64,000 nt of DNA from Ephydatia muelleri (GCA_013339895.1 JABACO010000016.1:555694-619693), one strand, 5' to 3'. Positions 39,389-52,474 are shown, counted from the first letter of the stretch. Numbers and translations: made by a program. Notes: a model not told the origin generated them from the letters alone.

Positions 39389-41141
39389 CTGGGTGACGTC
39401 CAGTCTGGTTGCGCTGTCACCAATAGCTCCACGAGTGCCTCGTGTATGACGGCTGGGATGGGGTTTGCCTCCTGCGATTGGGAGAGAAATGATTGTAGTT
39501 TATTTCTCGAAATCGCGTCTGCTAACTTATTCTGACTCCCAGGGATATGGCGCGCGACTAGGGAAAACTGGAAATGGGCCATGATGAAAAATAGGCATCG
39601 CACCAAGTGCATTATCTGCCCTTCCTTACTGTACCCCGAGTTCAAAATGGTCACTGTTGCCGTGTTGTCTATGTGTGCTGTAACCAAGGCTCCACGCCAG
39701 CTGGAGCCCCATGTTGCACACGCAAATACCACGGGGACGATCTCCTTAAGCGTGATATTGCGACCACCCCAACCCTCTGGCCACTCGAACTGAAGCCATT
39801 CGCTATTCCAATGAGCTCCACACCCGAACCCCCCAGATGCGTCCGAGTACAACTGGAACATGGCAGAGTGCTCGTTGTGACGATCCGTTAGAAAAGAGGT
39901 CCCGTTCCACCCCTCCAAGAATGTATCCCACCAAACCAGGTCGGAGCGAAAAGAGGCGTTTAGCCTGACATGGTGGAAATCCCTCTTAACGGCCGCTAGC
40001 AACTCGATAACACGCCGCAGGAAGGACCTGCCAGGCTTTACCACTCTACATGCGTGCTGCAGTTTCCCTACCAGGGATTGCAACTCCTTCTTGCGGCATG
40101 AATGGCGACCGAGCCACTCCTTCACCAAAATCTTAAGCTCACTGACCTTCTTTTGCGGAAGATGCAATTCCATCGCCACTGTGTCCACCTCGATGCCTAA
40201 AAAGGTTACTACCGTGCTTGGACCCTCCAACTTTTCCTCTGCGACGGGCAGCCCGAGGGTGTCAAAGATGCGAAGTAAGGTGCTAAGATGCTGAAGCCCT
40301 GCATGCGCCGATGGCTCCGACACCAATAAAAAATCATCTAGATAGTGGAATAGATGTTCTACTCCGTTGGCCCTCGCAATCCATTCCAAAGCATCGGCCA
40401 CCGCGGTGAAAATTTTGGGAGCCGACCTCAAACTGAAAGGCAGAACCGTGTCCACGAATAACCTTTCCTCCCAACACATGCCGAGCAGAAACCTGTCGTC
40501 GGGATGAACCGGTACCGTTCGGTAATGTCAACCTTCGAAAGAAACGCACCTCTGCCCACCTGCACTACCACCCTAGCCACTACGTCCACTGTAACGTACT
40601 CCAATGAGCACAACGTGGGGTCTATACCGTCGTTCACGCTGCTCCCTTCGGGGGAGGACAGGTCCACAATCAACCGCCACTTCCCTGACGATCCCTTCGG
40701 AACCAGGCCCATCGGACTACACTGCACAATAGGGAATGCCTCGATATCGAGAGGTCCAATCACCCTGCCGAGGCTACGTTCCTCGTCTAAGTATGAAGAA
40801 ACGAGATTGCTATCGTGGCGGGTGGAGGCCATATTGCCCCTTGCCCTCACGCAAGTATAGCGAACGTGGTCGAAGCCTAGCCGAAACCCAAAACACAAAC
40901 CCTCCATGATGTAACGCACCATAGAACGCACAAACTCCTTATCCGGGTGCCGTACCAGGTGATGGGACCACGCTGCCTGCTTCATCGGCGTTCTGATGAG
41001 TCGCAAAAACTCAGGAGGATTCCAAGGCGACTGCTGTCTACAACTGTCCAACAGCCAGGAGATGGGATGTATAATGGTACGCGACCGAATCTGTGAGACA
41101 AAATATCTCATAATCTGATAATCAACGCAAGCAATCAACAC
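39349..41141 (-). pseudogene. DIRS reverse transcriptase and RNase H, frameshifted
   Basis: The fingers/palm start is at 41141-40428 (CSPMGLVPKGSSGKWRLIVDLS, FLSKVDITERYRF). The frame shifts near 40480 and continues 40479-39349 with LPFSLRSAPKIF, the YLDDF catalytic motif, VTFLGIEVDT, and an RNase H domain (LYSDASGGFGCG, LKEIVPVVFA, HIDNTATVTILN, HIPGSQNKLADAISR). Order and motif spelling are typical of DIRS/Ngaro elements. The frameshift falls where the motif would read PDDRFLLGM, apparently a small deletion. Confidence 0.85.
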
Positions 41142-41190
41142 ACAATAATAATAATGACAGTTAACAGTTAGCTATAGCTAAGCACCAGAG

Positions 41191-42716
41191 TCACTTGTAT
41201 GCGAGTGGCTTGCTACTGGGCGGGTATGGGTGGGAACGGGTACATGCTGTACTCGGGTGAGAACCAGCGCAGGAGGAGCACACATGACGACGCCGACACT
41301 TAGCGTACATGCACCTGCCCGAATTGAACAGGAGACATACTTGATCTGACCGTGGGTCTGGTGCGTTGGAGCGCTGGTCAGGCACACTTGGCCGCTGGTC
41401 GGGCGGGTTGTGTGAGACGGCCGCCACAACTGACTTAACCATCTTCCACCCACAAGCCACATCCATGTCGTCAGCTGTTGTGGGGCAATCCTGAGTAGCG
41501 TGAGCCACAGAGAAACAGAATTCGCAGTGGGGTTTCACTGCTACCTTCCCCGTGAAGCAGAGTGAGTATAACAAGGCGTTTATTGTTGACCACTGACGAT
41601 ATCCTGTCGCTGCTGCTTGCGTCCGGAATGTGACGTCATAATGAACCCAGCTCTGCCCAGCAAACTCCATGCTCGCCTTGTGGATGTTACCCATGTACAC
41701 CAATAACTCCACAACATCTTGAGGAAATCTTCTGGACATGACGCTAACGTAGGTCATGAAGCACTGCAGCCATGGGTTGATGTCCGTCACCTGCTTGCGT
41801 TTCCTAGCTGGGAATAGCGAGCTTAACGCTGACTCCTCCCTCTTGGGTGCCATATGCTCCGGGAGCAAGTCGGCCATTTCAACAAACTCCCACGACCAAA
41901 TACGTTCAGCTAGTTTGGCTGGGACTGGCTGAAGCCCCTCGCCGATGAAAATACCGCCCCTGCCTGATGCCGCCGAGGAAGAAATTGGTTGCGCAAGCGT
42001 TGCGTACAGTGGCGCCATCACTAGCTGTTGACCGATGGGGCTGCGCACCCCCAGACCACGAGTTCCCTACCGCGTTCGAGGCACACTGGTAGAGCGACGA
42101 GCCCCCGACCATGTCTGATGGCTGGTGGAGTGATGAGCCCCCGACCAGGTAGGATGGTGACTGGTGAAGCGACGGGCCCCCGACCAAGTCGGACGGTGAC
42201 TGGTGGAGCGACGAGCCCCCGACCAGGTAGGACAGTGACTGGTGGAGCGACGGGCCCCCGACCAGATTAGATGAGGGGTGGTGGAGCGACGAGCCCCCGA
42301 CCACGTTGGAGGAAGACTGGTGGAGCGACGGGCCCCCGACCACGTTGGAGGAAGACTGGTGGAGCCGCGTGTCCTCGACCAGCCGGGCTGATACGCTGGG
42401 CGCCTGATTGCTGTAGGGCTCCGAAACGCGCACTTCGTCATGTGCTAGTGGGATGGCACGTAGCTCAGCCACAGGCGGTAACTGACCCAGGTCTAAGCTC
42501 CCGCGTATGGCAAAGGATAGAAACACATTGCAATATTGCCCAACGCCCGCCCGCACTGGCAAGGGAATCACACTCACCTCTGGACACTGGTGCATTCTGG
42601 GTACGCTGCTCCCCCACCGCTCTTACTAGGTTGCCCACCAAGTTCTCCAACCTCGACAAACGGGCCCCCACCTCATCCTCTTCCGCATCTCCCAACTCAG
42701 GTTCCAGATTAGACAT
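41191..42716 (-). pseudogene. DIRS Gag-like protein with 13-residue repeats
   Basis: Three overlapping pieces: 42716-42465 (coiled-coil-like LSRLENLVGNLVRAV), 42595-41906 (repeats of VGGPSLHQSSSNV) and 42048-41191. The last contains LLPEHMAPKREE, INPWLQCFMTYVSVM, a C-x2-C-x4-H-x4-C-like knuckle (CEFCFSVAHATQDC) and a Cys-rich tail (CLLFNSGRCMYAKC, CSSC). This is the arrangement of the first gene of animal DIRS elements. A GTGAGT near 42590 could be a donor, but frame decay is equally likely. Confidence 0.7.
42085..42370. repeat. 39-bp coding minisatellite in the DIRS gag
   Basis: About seven in-frame copies of a 39-bp unit (GGTGGAGCGACGGGCCCCCG plus 19 bases) that encode, on the minus strand, the 13-residue VGGxSLHQSxSxx repeat. 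One copy has lost a codon. Confidence 0.88.
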
Positions 42717-42816
42717 GTCAAGTCAACTTAAATTCAACGCTACCCACGTGCAGCCTGCTCGTGGAATGAACCACTAGCGCATGCGCGATACGATAGGCTC
42801 CTCCGGTCCATTAACC

Positions 42817-44732
42817 TCACTTAACCTCCGGTTATGCCTTGGGCATCGGCCAAAAATTATGGTATTTTCATAGTATGTAGATTTATGGCAAAACTGCGTT
42901 TATAAATACTTCTTTTTACGGTACCTCGAAAATAATGGTAGTCTTTATTTAGAGTTAAACTTTGTTAACGCTATAAGGTACTCAAAGGTAAGAAATGTTC
43001 TTAAAAAGTTGCAAAACCATGTTATACGGGCAGTGCTTAACCACCTAACAACGTTTGACGTAAGTTGGCTTCATGCATAGCACGTGCCATATTTAAACAC
43101 ATAGGCTGTTGGATGACACTTTGGGCATCAACCAAAGTTCGTGAAATTTGAAATCCATATAGATTAAGACCGGGGGAGTACCTACATCTGATCGGTTTCC
43201 CGGTATCTCTAAAGACAAAAAAGTTCTACCAAACCTAAAGGGTACATATTTTTTCTACGCGCCAGAAATTTTGAACTAAACGTTTCAAATAAACCAGAGC
43301 TGTGTCATAGCATAGACAATGTATCGACATACCCATAAATCCAGAAACAGTCCACAACAGCGATCAAACGAACACAAACCAGCTTTCACTCGAATACTAT
43401 AATGCACCTGAACAATTTGCAACCCGCGTCACAATTTTTACTTAATATTGGATCACCAATTTTTCGGTACTCGTACGTGAAATATGCCGGTACCTACCTT
43501 GGTTCCATTACAGGCTGTATATATAAAACAACTGGTTATACATACGCACCTTTTATACTCCTTATTTTCTCCAAACACGATTGCAGGGCCAGCCGGACTA
43601 ACATGACACCTCCAAAATGACACACGTGTTTGAACATATACTATAGGAGTCAATACTCACGCGTCACTGCTGATCAGTCTTTCATCAATAGGGCATGTCC
43701 TTTAATCAAAAGTACAGATGCGTCATGCATGCATGATCGATGGGCGGTCTTATAAATATTATCCCATTCACATCAAACCCAAGGTTATAGAACTTGACAC
43801 CACCTCGGACCATAATCTATACCTGTTATGTTCTAAGAGAGCTCTCACAAAGACGCCATGACTATTACAAAAGAGCATAATGCAATGGCAATGCGCATGC
43901 GCGTACAGATATGCATATACATATACAATAAGATACTACAGTTTCCTCCCCCCTAAAATTCAGACATTCAGAGCTCTTCAATGAGGCGCCGCGGAGGCCT
44001 TGATGGCCTAGTAGAGTGTCTCCTAGGTGGTGACATGTGGCTCTCCTGAGTTGTGCCAGTAGTATCAGTTAATAATTTAACCAATAATTGAACGTCGTAC
44101 TTGAATATGGATTGTGATAGGTGTGGCAAGCGCTTAAAAAGCAAGGAATTCGTTAACGTGCAACGGCACTATGAATCCGATTTGTGAAAAAGGAAATTTA
44201 CCGCAGCGGTTAACCAGCATCAAATGCAGGAATCGGAGCCCCCTGCAGATAAAAGGCAGTACTGGGCAAGGAGTATAGAGCTATGGAGCAGGAGAAGAGG
44301 CTAAAGATAGACCTCGCCAGGTTGAAAGATGATGCTGCAAGATCTGTGACCAACCCTTCTCTCTTTTGGAGCAGAGTTCTTGCAGGCTAATGTTGTGATA
44401 AGAATTTATGTATTCATTGTTATTTCAGTGCTAATTGTGGTTACGCGTGAGTGAGAAAGGGGCGTAGGGGGTGGTGGTAATTATACTTTGCAATTTCTAT
44501 ATTCATATCCAGAACCATGTACACTTCTATGTTTAGAGAATATGCTTGCAATACATAATCACTTTCAACTGATAGTAGACTTAAACACCCTGGAAAGGAC
44601 CTCATCTGGGTCTATAATTATAAAGGAAAACGTTATTCTGTTCATTTCAAGCATTTGAAGGGTATACTGTACTCTATTGTATCCATCCAGTTAAAATAAG
44701 AAAGTACTTGTTCTTATATACAGGAGATGCAA

Positions 44733-44763
<31 letters not shown>

Positions 44764-45479
44764 CTCAAAGACTCTGCATCTGATGATGAGAGAAACAGTA
44801 GTGATGACCAAGTGGTATGCAACAAAATGTTATTGAACATTACTTTTACCAAGTACTGCATGTGCACAGTCATTAGTAAACTATCGACATGATAATAGGA
44901 ATGTGGATGGATTAAAGGTACAATTCTTTATATGTAATACATGTTACATCATTGATGTTCCATCGTTTCCTGTAACAGACTGCATTGACATAAAGTTTGG
45001 CAAAGCAGCATTATCCGAAAATTACAGAATCACTGAATGAAAAGTGTCGTGATAAGCTTAAGCTTAAAAAGGTGTTGAATGAAAAGAAAGTAAGTGAAGT
45101 AAATCCTTATGTACATGCTTATGCTTAAACAACATGTTTCAATGTATTAATGCATTGTATTATTGGCATGTATTGTTCTGCAACACTCAGCACTAACCTA
45201 GCTGATATTTGGAATTGATGTCAACCAATATATTCCTGCTGGCCTTGATCAATATACAGACAGAATTGTATGCCGCCATTTCAGTTTTTCCTGCAGTCAA
45301 CGCACAATTTATTTTCTTTTTTATTTGCAATTAGACTGAACTTCACTTTCATAGTATTGTACATAATCCATTTCATGTGCTATTTTAAACATTCTTTACT
45401 TCCATGTAATAAGTAGTGCATGTATATCGTTGGAAATGCCACATATTGGCTAAGAATATTGCCATCGTATCTTGGATCA
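42817..45479. other. intergenic, no recognised gene
   Basis: AT-rich DNA. A short zinc-finger-like frame at 44107-44187 (CDRCGKRL) ends at a stop and is not called. TGCGCATGCGC occurs near 43904. A poly-C run lies at 44733-44760. Confidence 0.5.
44733..44760. repeat. poly-C run (28)
   Basis: Uninterrupted C homopolymer. Confidence 0.97.
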
Positions 45480-45640
45480 TCTTGGTTAAGATCTTGGGCA
45501 AGGTCTTGGCAAGATCTTGACCAGAAATTGGCCGGCATAATCTTGGCATCTTGGGCAAGGCCTTGGGCAAGTCTTGGGGAAGTTCTTGGCAAGTTCTGAA
45601 CAAGTCTTGGGCAAGTTCTTGGCAGGAATCTTGCCCAAGC
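45480..45640. repeat. degenerate CTTGGGCAAG repeats
   Basis: About 12 imperfect copies of a decamer such as CTTGGGCAAG or CTTGGCAAG, itself nearly palindromic. Minus-strand frames read as LAQDLPK-type repeats, judged low complexity rather than coding. Confidence 0.8.
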
Positions 45641-45649
45641 ATATCCAGA

Positions 45650-46440
45650 AATGAGCGGTCAAAGGGAAAGCTAATTAATTCGCGGTTTGCGAATCACCGA
45701 ATATTCCCGTATAACTTCCCATAGACATGTATGGGGTACTTTAATACCAAGCACACCAGATTTTTCTCAGCATTTGCCAAAGGGGATTGTTAGTACACTA
45801 CATTTGCCATGATTTTTAGTGGGGTCGCCGTATTTTTCCTATTTAAGGCGTCGCTTCCCTAGGATTGTCATAACATTGTCCTCAATGTACACGTAGTCAA
45901 TGGGTGCGTTTTCTCATTACAAATTCTATGACCATTTGTGTCAATACCTTTACGATTTGCCAATTTGCCAAAGGAAAAACATGTAGCTAGTACATCGAAG
46001 AACTATAATATATATTAAAAATTGGGTCTTTGTATTTAAAAATCGGCTTCCATAATTGAAAGAAGTATTCTATATCGAATCGGATTGTTGTCTCCGTCTC
46101 GTGCCCTCAAAATCGACTCACGCGCGGGACAAGGCAAATGAGTATCTCCCTAGCTGTACCAGTTTTATACAGTATGAAATCGGGCCTGAAATCGATTCTG
46201 CACGCCTCCTAGCGCTACGTAACAAGGTTTGTTGCTACCAGTTGAGTAGCCTATATATAAATGTACGTTATTGTACCCATACGTTTCGGATCTTTTGTAA
46301 ACATCGCCGGGCCCATTTCATAATTGTATTGCTGTTAGGCTGTTACGTTGGTAGTTTATCTAAGTAACTGAAGTACAACTACTAGTATAGGTGTGGCCGG
46401 AGCTACTATTGGCACCAATAGTAGTACGGCTACATGCATG
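45650..46440. repeat. dispersed repeat, copy 1 (matches 58947-59690)
   Basis: CGGTTTGCGAATCA, TATTCCCGTATA, CACACCAGATTTTTCTCAGC, CGCCGTATTTTTCCTATTTA and CCTAGGATTGTCATAACATT follow in the same order in both copies on the same strand, with indels. The 103-residue open frame at 46056-46367 lies in this repeat and is broken in the other copy, so it is not called as a gene. Confidence 0.85.
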
Positions 46441-46454
46441 TGTTTTAATTCTAG

Positions 46455-46582
46455 AAAATGCGCACCGATTTATCGAGTATCAAAGAAGCTGATAGCAGCG
46501 TCAACGGCGTGGTAGCGTATTTTATTCTGCTGTCTGGCGCTGCAACATCCACCACCAGCAAAACGCCGTTGCAATCTTTCAG
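46455..46582 (+). other. orphan exon candidate
   Basis: Bounded by TTCTAG and GTGAAATA splice-like signals. From ATG at 46458 it reads MRTDLSSIKEADSSVNGVVA and on to TSKTPLQSFR without stops. SIKEADSSVN..GVV is faintly like the start of an OB-fold of the POT1 type. Without neighbouring exons this is speculative. Confidence 0.2.
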
Positions 46583-47450
46583 GTGAAATAAATATAAAAT
46601 GCATGTGCAATTAAGGCAATGACTTACGTAGGCCTAGGCATTGCACATCTCTCAACTTGGTAATTGCAATAATGTCAGTCATTTCTTACCCTGCACTGCA
46701 TGCTTTGTGTTTTATTGTAATATTTAGCTACCTTGCGTACTTACATGTATATTCAGTTACCGCTGTGAAGGCACCGTAGCTAGTGTACTCATGTGAAGGC
46801 ACCATAGTTATAAGGTGTGACTATTTACAAATGGTTTATTGTGTCAGTGTGGTATGTAGCAGGCTTTGTCAATGTAATCTATGCACATGTGCATATGGAC
46901 ATATGTAGAAAGTTGGCAACGGACTCAAACGTGAATGTTGTGCATGTGTTGTCGACTGCATCACAGTGAAACTTATTAGTGAACAATTTGAAATAAATCA
47001 CAAGATGACCGCCAATGTATGGGCAATTACTCGATATGACACAACACGCAAGCACTAAAACGCATCACACAGATCAAACAAACTGTCAGACATTCTCTGC
47101 AACCATTCTCTGCTACATGTACCAATGTAAAGGTCTTGTTGATAACAATGAATACAATAGTTCAAGGGATGGTATACAAATAGTGCATGCTCATACAAGT
47201 ATGCATATCTGTGTATGTGTAAACAATTAATTTTTTGTATGTTTGTATTTATGTGTGTTACATATGGACAACATTTCAACAGCCCTTTGCTGCGGCAGAA
47301 CACACATGGCTGAGTTATCTTGAGCCTGAATACCACAAATGCAACAGTGAAAAATGTGAAGCCAGAACAGAGTAAGGCTGTTTGTGTATGTGTGTGTGTG
47401 CGTTACCAGTGTGGTAAGGGAGTGGCTCAAATATGGCACTGATCTTGGTG

Positions 47451-47453
<3 letters not shown>

Positions 47454-47528
<75 letters not shown>

Positions 47529-47557
47529 AACACACACACGCACCACACACACACATG
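47454..47557. repeat. (CA)n microsatellite with CAAA interruptions
   Basis: AC-rich run interrupted by CAAACA. Confidence 0.95.
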
Positions 47558-47732
47558 ATGTGATATTGTGGTCAATTAGTTATGGCATGTGCAAATGGGA
47601 GGGGCTGTGTTTGTGTGTGTTGCCTACAAATACACATGCATGTACACACATGAGGCTTCTGTAACTTCTACTGTAGACAACTAAAACATATCTAGCAAAT
47701 TAACCCTCCTTTCCCCCCTGATCTTGGTGATA

Positions 47733-47809
<77 letters not shown>

Positions 47810-47850
47810 GCACACACAAGTACATACATGTACAAGCACACACACATATA
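47733..47850. repeat. (CA)n microsatellite
   Basis: AC run followed by degenerate CACAAG/ACATAC units. Confidence 0.95.
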
Positions 47851-48257
47851 CACACAGTTTGGGGTGTGTATTGTGGGCGGGTCGATGTTACAGGGGGTCA
47901 CGTGATATACTCTGCTGTGTAGTGTTGTTGCTGATGTGCTGATATCTTTGGGCAACCAAGTCCCCGATCCTTGACTACGCGCCATACGCGAAACACACGT
48001 GTACGAAGCTTCTAAAATCACTAAAACATCCATAGAAAAGCAGGCCTTCATTCCATATTAGTGATTTGGTGCTTATTGTGTAGTGTAGTGCTATTGTGCA
48101 GTGCCTCTAATACGGTGCTGTGCCTGTGACATAGTGCTATGGTGCAGTGCTTGTGAAATAGTCATGGTGCAGTGACTGTGAAGTGGTGCTAAGGTCAGTG
48201 GTGTACAGTTGTAGGAAGCATGGGGTCCATTGCCACATTCTTATTTTTGTCAAAGTA

Positions 48258-48274
48258 CCCCCCCCCCCCCCCCC
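48258..48274. repeat. poly-C run (17)
   Basis: Uninterrupted C homopolymer. Confidence 0.97.
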
Positions 48275-49776
48275 ACCTTTTAATATCATCCTATGTGCTT
48301 GATGGTGCTGTATAGCCATGGTGCTGTGCTTGTGAAGTACATGTAGCTATGGGTCTGTGCTTTTGAAGAAAGTTTGGTGTAGTTGAATGTGAACACCAAG
48401 CTTACATGTACATGTATTACCATTCAGCTGCTAGGCTTATGTAAACTTTCCAGTGGCCCAGTCCTGCCATACACAAGTAGCAATAATATTCACTGCCACC
48501 ATATGCAAGGCTTCAAAGCTTAGAAGTATCAAGGGCATTGGAAAGTTTTCTATTGCTTTGCACTTTTCAACACACACATGCACACGCATGCACACACACA
48601 TACACACATATGCACACATGCACACGTGTATACATACATACACACATGCACACACAATCAGTATGTACCGGTACAGAAATGGTGTGGGAACAAGTGTACG
48701 AAAAGAAAAGGTAAAAATTTATTAATGTAACGTGAAATTTTTATAGTAATAAAATTATAACCTTACAAGCCTGATTTTGCTGGATGCTGTCCCATAGGTA
48801 AGTAAGATAAATATAATATTCATTTGTGCAGCTCAGAGGTCAACAACAAAAGGGCATTGTTTGCTATGTAAACTGAGGTTATCCTAATCTGATGTTAGCT
48901 ATTGAGCTAGACATGTACCAAGTTCTAAGAAGCAAACACTATTGACCTACATGTAGTACCTACATGTGCATGTATGTGGCATGGGCCTTTTGTGCCTGAT
49001 GCCATAAACTTTACAATCAAGTACATGTACATGATGGGAGGGGGGTGGAGTGTGCTTTGGGCCTCATGCAAAACCTTTGGTTAGTAGTAGAGGCATTTAC
49101 GTCTGATGCATAAAGTCCTGGTACTTTTTTTCTAGGGTTCAATATCAAGAGTTGTGTTAAAAGTCTGTTTGGGACTGTTTCTATGGAGATGAGGCGAAAT
49201 ATTACTCGAGGTACTGGGGAAGAGCAGCACCAGGAACCCAATGCTGAGACTGACCATCCGGAGTGTTCAACACCTCCAGGGATATCCACCTTAGGCTCAA
49301 CAAATTTACTTAAATACCCCTACGTTCCACTGTACTCAGCTGGCATGCCAAGCAAACCAGATGGGCAGGTGTGTTGAGTGTACCAAAGGCAGGCAGTTCT
49401 AGCAATGGAGGCCTACAAATAATGCTGCCACTGTTCCACTCACCCCTCTTCCACTTCAAAGTTGGGACGCCACTCGCATCTAAGAACTTCCGCTCCACCT
49501 TCCTATCCCTGGTATGGTGGAGCAATGTGGCTACAATCCAGCCAAATACAACACTCGCATTGGTGCAGCCACTTACAGTAACTGCTGACACCATTCAGAA
49601 GTACATATGGTGCAGCCACACTTATTGTTAGTAATAGCAATAGCAGAAGAGGACAAATTGTGTATGTTTTTTAAATGCACATTACATGTTTGCACTAACC
49701 ATACACTGTGCAGAGACAGGGGAGGGGTTTGGGGGCCGTTTGGGCCTGTGCCAGCAAGCATTGGCATAACATAGAA

Positions 49777-49799
49777 GGGGGGGGGGGGGGGGGGGGGGG
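49777..49799. repeat. poly-G run (23)
   Basis: Uninterrupted G homopolymer. Confidence 0.97.
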
Positions 49800-50365
49800 T
49801 GTTATAGTATGCTTTTAACCTGATGCAGAGGCTTTGGCCTAGTGATAGACTGATCAGCGCTACAGAGTTTACACAAAACTTTTCTTTAAAAGAAAAAAAA
49901 TGAAAGCATTGCTATTCCATTGAAGCCCCACGAAGGTGATTAGCATTAAAATTAAAGCGCTTTACGTGTGGTTACTGACTCTGGCCTGGCCATACACATG
50001 TATGCAGACAAAGATTCAAAATACGGCACGTGCAGATTTAATCGATCTAGGTAGGGCTGAAATGCCTACGTAGGTCGCAACTGTACTGAAAAGTGCCATT
50101 TGCAAATATCTATGTCTTGTATCAGTGCACGTGCCTATTAGCCTTCGCGCTTCATTCATCGAGCTGCAAGCAGGCTAAACGAACACGATAAGGAAAACAC
50201 TATATAGGTCAAAAGTGTCCATGACGATCAACATCATAGTGTCCCTCTTGGCAGTCGAGACCTACGGTACTAGTCTGGGACTATCGTACTTTTGTATCAG
50301 GCCAGAAGCTGGCAGTAACCATATCGGGCTCTCCCTCGCTCTTTCGTATCGAAACGCTCTCGGCC

Positions 50366-50366
<1 letters not shown>

Positions 50367-50405
<39 letters not shown>
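50367..50405. repeat. poly-C run (39)
   Basis: Longest homopolymer in the window. Confidence 0.97.
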
Positions 50406-50659
50406 ACATTGTCCTGTTATTAACAGCCTATTAGTATTAGTTAACTTCTATCTTCAGCTAAATTAACTTACTGTGCATATATTTATTCACCATTTTGTTC
50501 AATGAATATAATATTAGTTGAATAATTCTGGCGGATGACGCAAGGCATTACGCAATGACATATTTTGATGAATAAATTATGCGCGGTATAAATTAATTTT
50601 GTGTCTTGATTTTAGTTCAAGAATGGTTCATGGAATAATTTTTTGAAGTACATATGTCA

Positions 50660-50770
50660 TGATCAGACCGATTTATAGGACATTTTACAAGTGTTTAAAA
50701 TTCAATTTGAAATAAAAAGCAAGATGACCGCCTATGTATGGGCCATTTCTGGATATGGAACTTTTTGCTG
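50660..50770. repeat. dispersed repeat with AAGATGACCGCC core
   Basis: ATCAGACCGATTTAT, then AATTTGAAATAAA, AAGATGACCGCCTA and GTATGGGCCATTTCTGGATA match 62243-62335 in order. A shorter match lies at 46990-47040. Likely a small transposable element family; termini not defined. Confidence 0.7.
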
Positions 50771-51252
50771 GGATGGGGCATGTAAATCATTTCAATTTTG
50801 CGGGGCGGAGGGCCTACTTCCCACGCGTTCAATGAGAGCAAACGCCGTGAGAAACTTGGTTTATTATACATGTGTAAGAAAACCTCACTCCTGCTGGTCA
50901 CAACAGAGTCGCGTAACTCAGAGGAAGAACAGTAAGTTAGTGACTCAGTAAGTAATGCATGTTTCATCCGACGAACTCCTATAGATCTAGCTACTGACTA
51001 GAGGAAGGAGTTATTACTTCGCACCTTCAGCCGATACAAGTGAGGACAGTCAAGCGTCACTAGAATGTCTAAACGTAGGAGCGTCGGAAAAGGTACTAAG
51101 GATTTCCTGTCCCCTGCGTTTGGCATCATCGGGACCGGGTCCATCGCACCTACACCTTTTTTTGGATGCTAGAGATTGAGTAGGTTCTACAGTTACCAGT
51201 CGGCCCTGATGCGGACTCTCGGCAGAGATAATATATTAATTATCTCCGGTCT

Positions 51253-51642
51253 TACTTGTGTATGAATCAAACATGAAAATTATGTACCAAAACGTGGCCA
51301 TTTGATCCGAATTGAAGCCACGTGGCTATAAGTAGAAAGCCAGGAACGAATCCTAAGACCATATAGCTTTGTAAACATGGTGGTCCCGAATAACGCCTGC
51401 AACTTCATAAGATGCAAGGGCTGTTCCTGCCATCGTTAAGTTAATTTATTGTGGTAACCATATGGAATTCGATAGTTGATGCTAGAGGTACATGTACGTG
51501 AGTTTGACTTTAGATCTTGGGATTCGTTCCTGGCTTCCTACTTATAGCCACGTGGGCAATTGTCAATTCGAAGACAAAATCGATCAAATGACCACGTTCC
51601 TATTTTGGTGCATAAATTTCATGTTTGATTCATATACAAGTA
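51253..51642. repeat. long inverted repeat (MITE-like), about 105-bp arms
   Basis: TACTTGTGTATGAATCAAAC at the left and its inverted counterpart at the right continue through ACGTGG, GCCACGTGGCTATAAGTAG and CAGGAACGAATCC. The right arm has extra bases. No clear target duplication. Confidence 0.8.
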
Positions 51643-52193
51643 AACTGCAATGATAATGCATTTTTCGGCTCCCTGCTCTACGAGTAGTTTTCATTTGGCA
51701 GGTATAAGAACGAGTAATTTCTTCAATCCTGCATGGGATATTCTGTGTGCTAACTATGCACGCCTATGTACAGTCGCGTATCGTTTGTCCATATGCAGGT
51801 TCGTGAAGGTAGCAGTACTGAGCTATGTGAGTAGGCTTAGTGTTAAAATACATTACAAGGTTATGTGTTAAAGAAGGAAACGCGCTATAAAAGGACAGGA
51901 TCGGATCAATTTCGGTCGGAAAACCGGCCAAATTTGCGGCGAACTATGGCGTACATGTACTAGGATATGAGGGCATGCAAGCATCAACAGTGCCATGTGA
52001 TAAAGCTGGTTCTCAGCTAGCTTGTGTATGGCCAATAAACTATTGTTCACAGTGCACACGTGACGGGTTATTGCATGCAGTCCTGTAGCTAAGGATGGCG
52101 ACATCGTTACCGGTGTATCGATTCTCGTTGGGCGTGAACTTCGCTTCACAAGAGGATAAAGATGCGTTCCTTTATCGGCTGAGTGTATAATGT

Positions 52194-52474
52194 ACAAGTA
52201 AATAAAAACATTCTCTATGAGAAAGTTGGTGGGATATAGGATTTGAAGGCAATTGGTGTTGTAAAAAGCAAGGAAACAAGGTCTTATCTGAAGGGAAAAT
52301 GTAATAGTGCTATATTTAGCACACAAACAACATATACCCTAAAATGTGCTAAATATAGGACTATTACATTTTCCCTTCAGATAAGACCTTGTTTCCTTGC
52401 TTTTTACAACACCAATTGCCTTCAAATCCTATATCCCACCAACTTTCTCATAGAGAATGTTTTTATTTACTTGT
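52194..52474. repeat. near-perfect palindromic foldback element, about 130-bp arms
   Basis: ACAAGTAAATAAAAACATTC begins the left arm. The right arm is its inverted copy with about one mismatch near AATAGTGCTAT. The loop is about 20 bases. Its right edge is five bases from the end of a minus-strand ORF. Confidence 0.95.

Larger units (their letters stand above)
38000..42816 (-). mobile_element. DIRS-type tyrosine-recombinase retrotransposon
   Basis: About 4.8 kb, read on the minus strand as Gag-like, reverse transcriptase/RNase H, then tyrosine recombinase. GGTTAATGGAC occurs at 38000-38010 and inverted at 42806-42816, each followed inwards by CGGAG-rich sequence; I take these as the terminal inverted repeats. 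Domain order, recombinase type and lack of an integrase or target duplication fit DIRS elements. Frameshifts and a changed catalytic residue show this copy is inactive. Confidence 0.8.
46600..50200. other. intergenic with simple repeats
   Basis: CA repeats, poly-G/C runs and repeated TACATGTA motifs; no convincing gene recognised on either strand. Confidence 0.5.

Noticed and set aside
44107..44187. Zinc-finger-like short frame CDRCGKRL...QRHYESDL
   Set aside because: Only 26 residues before a stop, with no partner exons; a C2H2-like pattern this short is weak.
45380..45642. Minus-strand frame of LAQDLPK-like repeats
   Set aside because: Reads the degenerate CTTGGGCAAG repeat; low complexity.
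46056..46367. 103-residue frame starting MKEVFYIESD
   Set aside because: Lies in a dispersed repeat whose second copy breaks the frame.
49183..49631. Overlapping plus-strand frames
   Set aside because: No motif, short, and no splice support.
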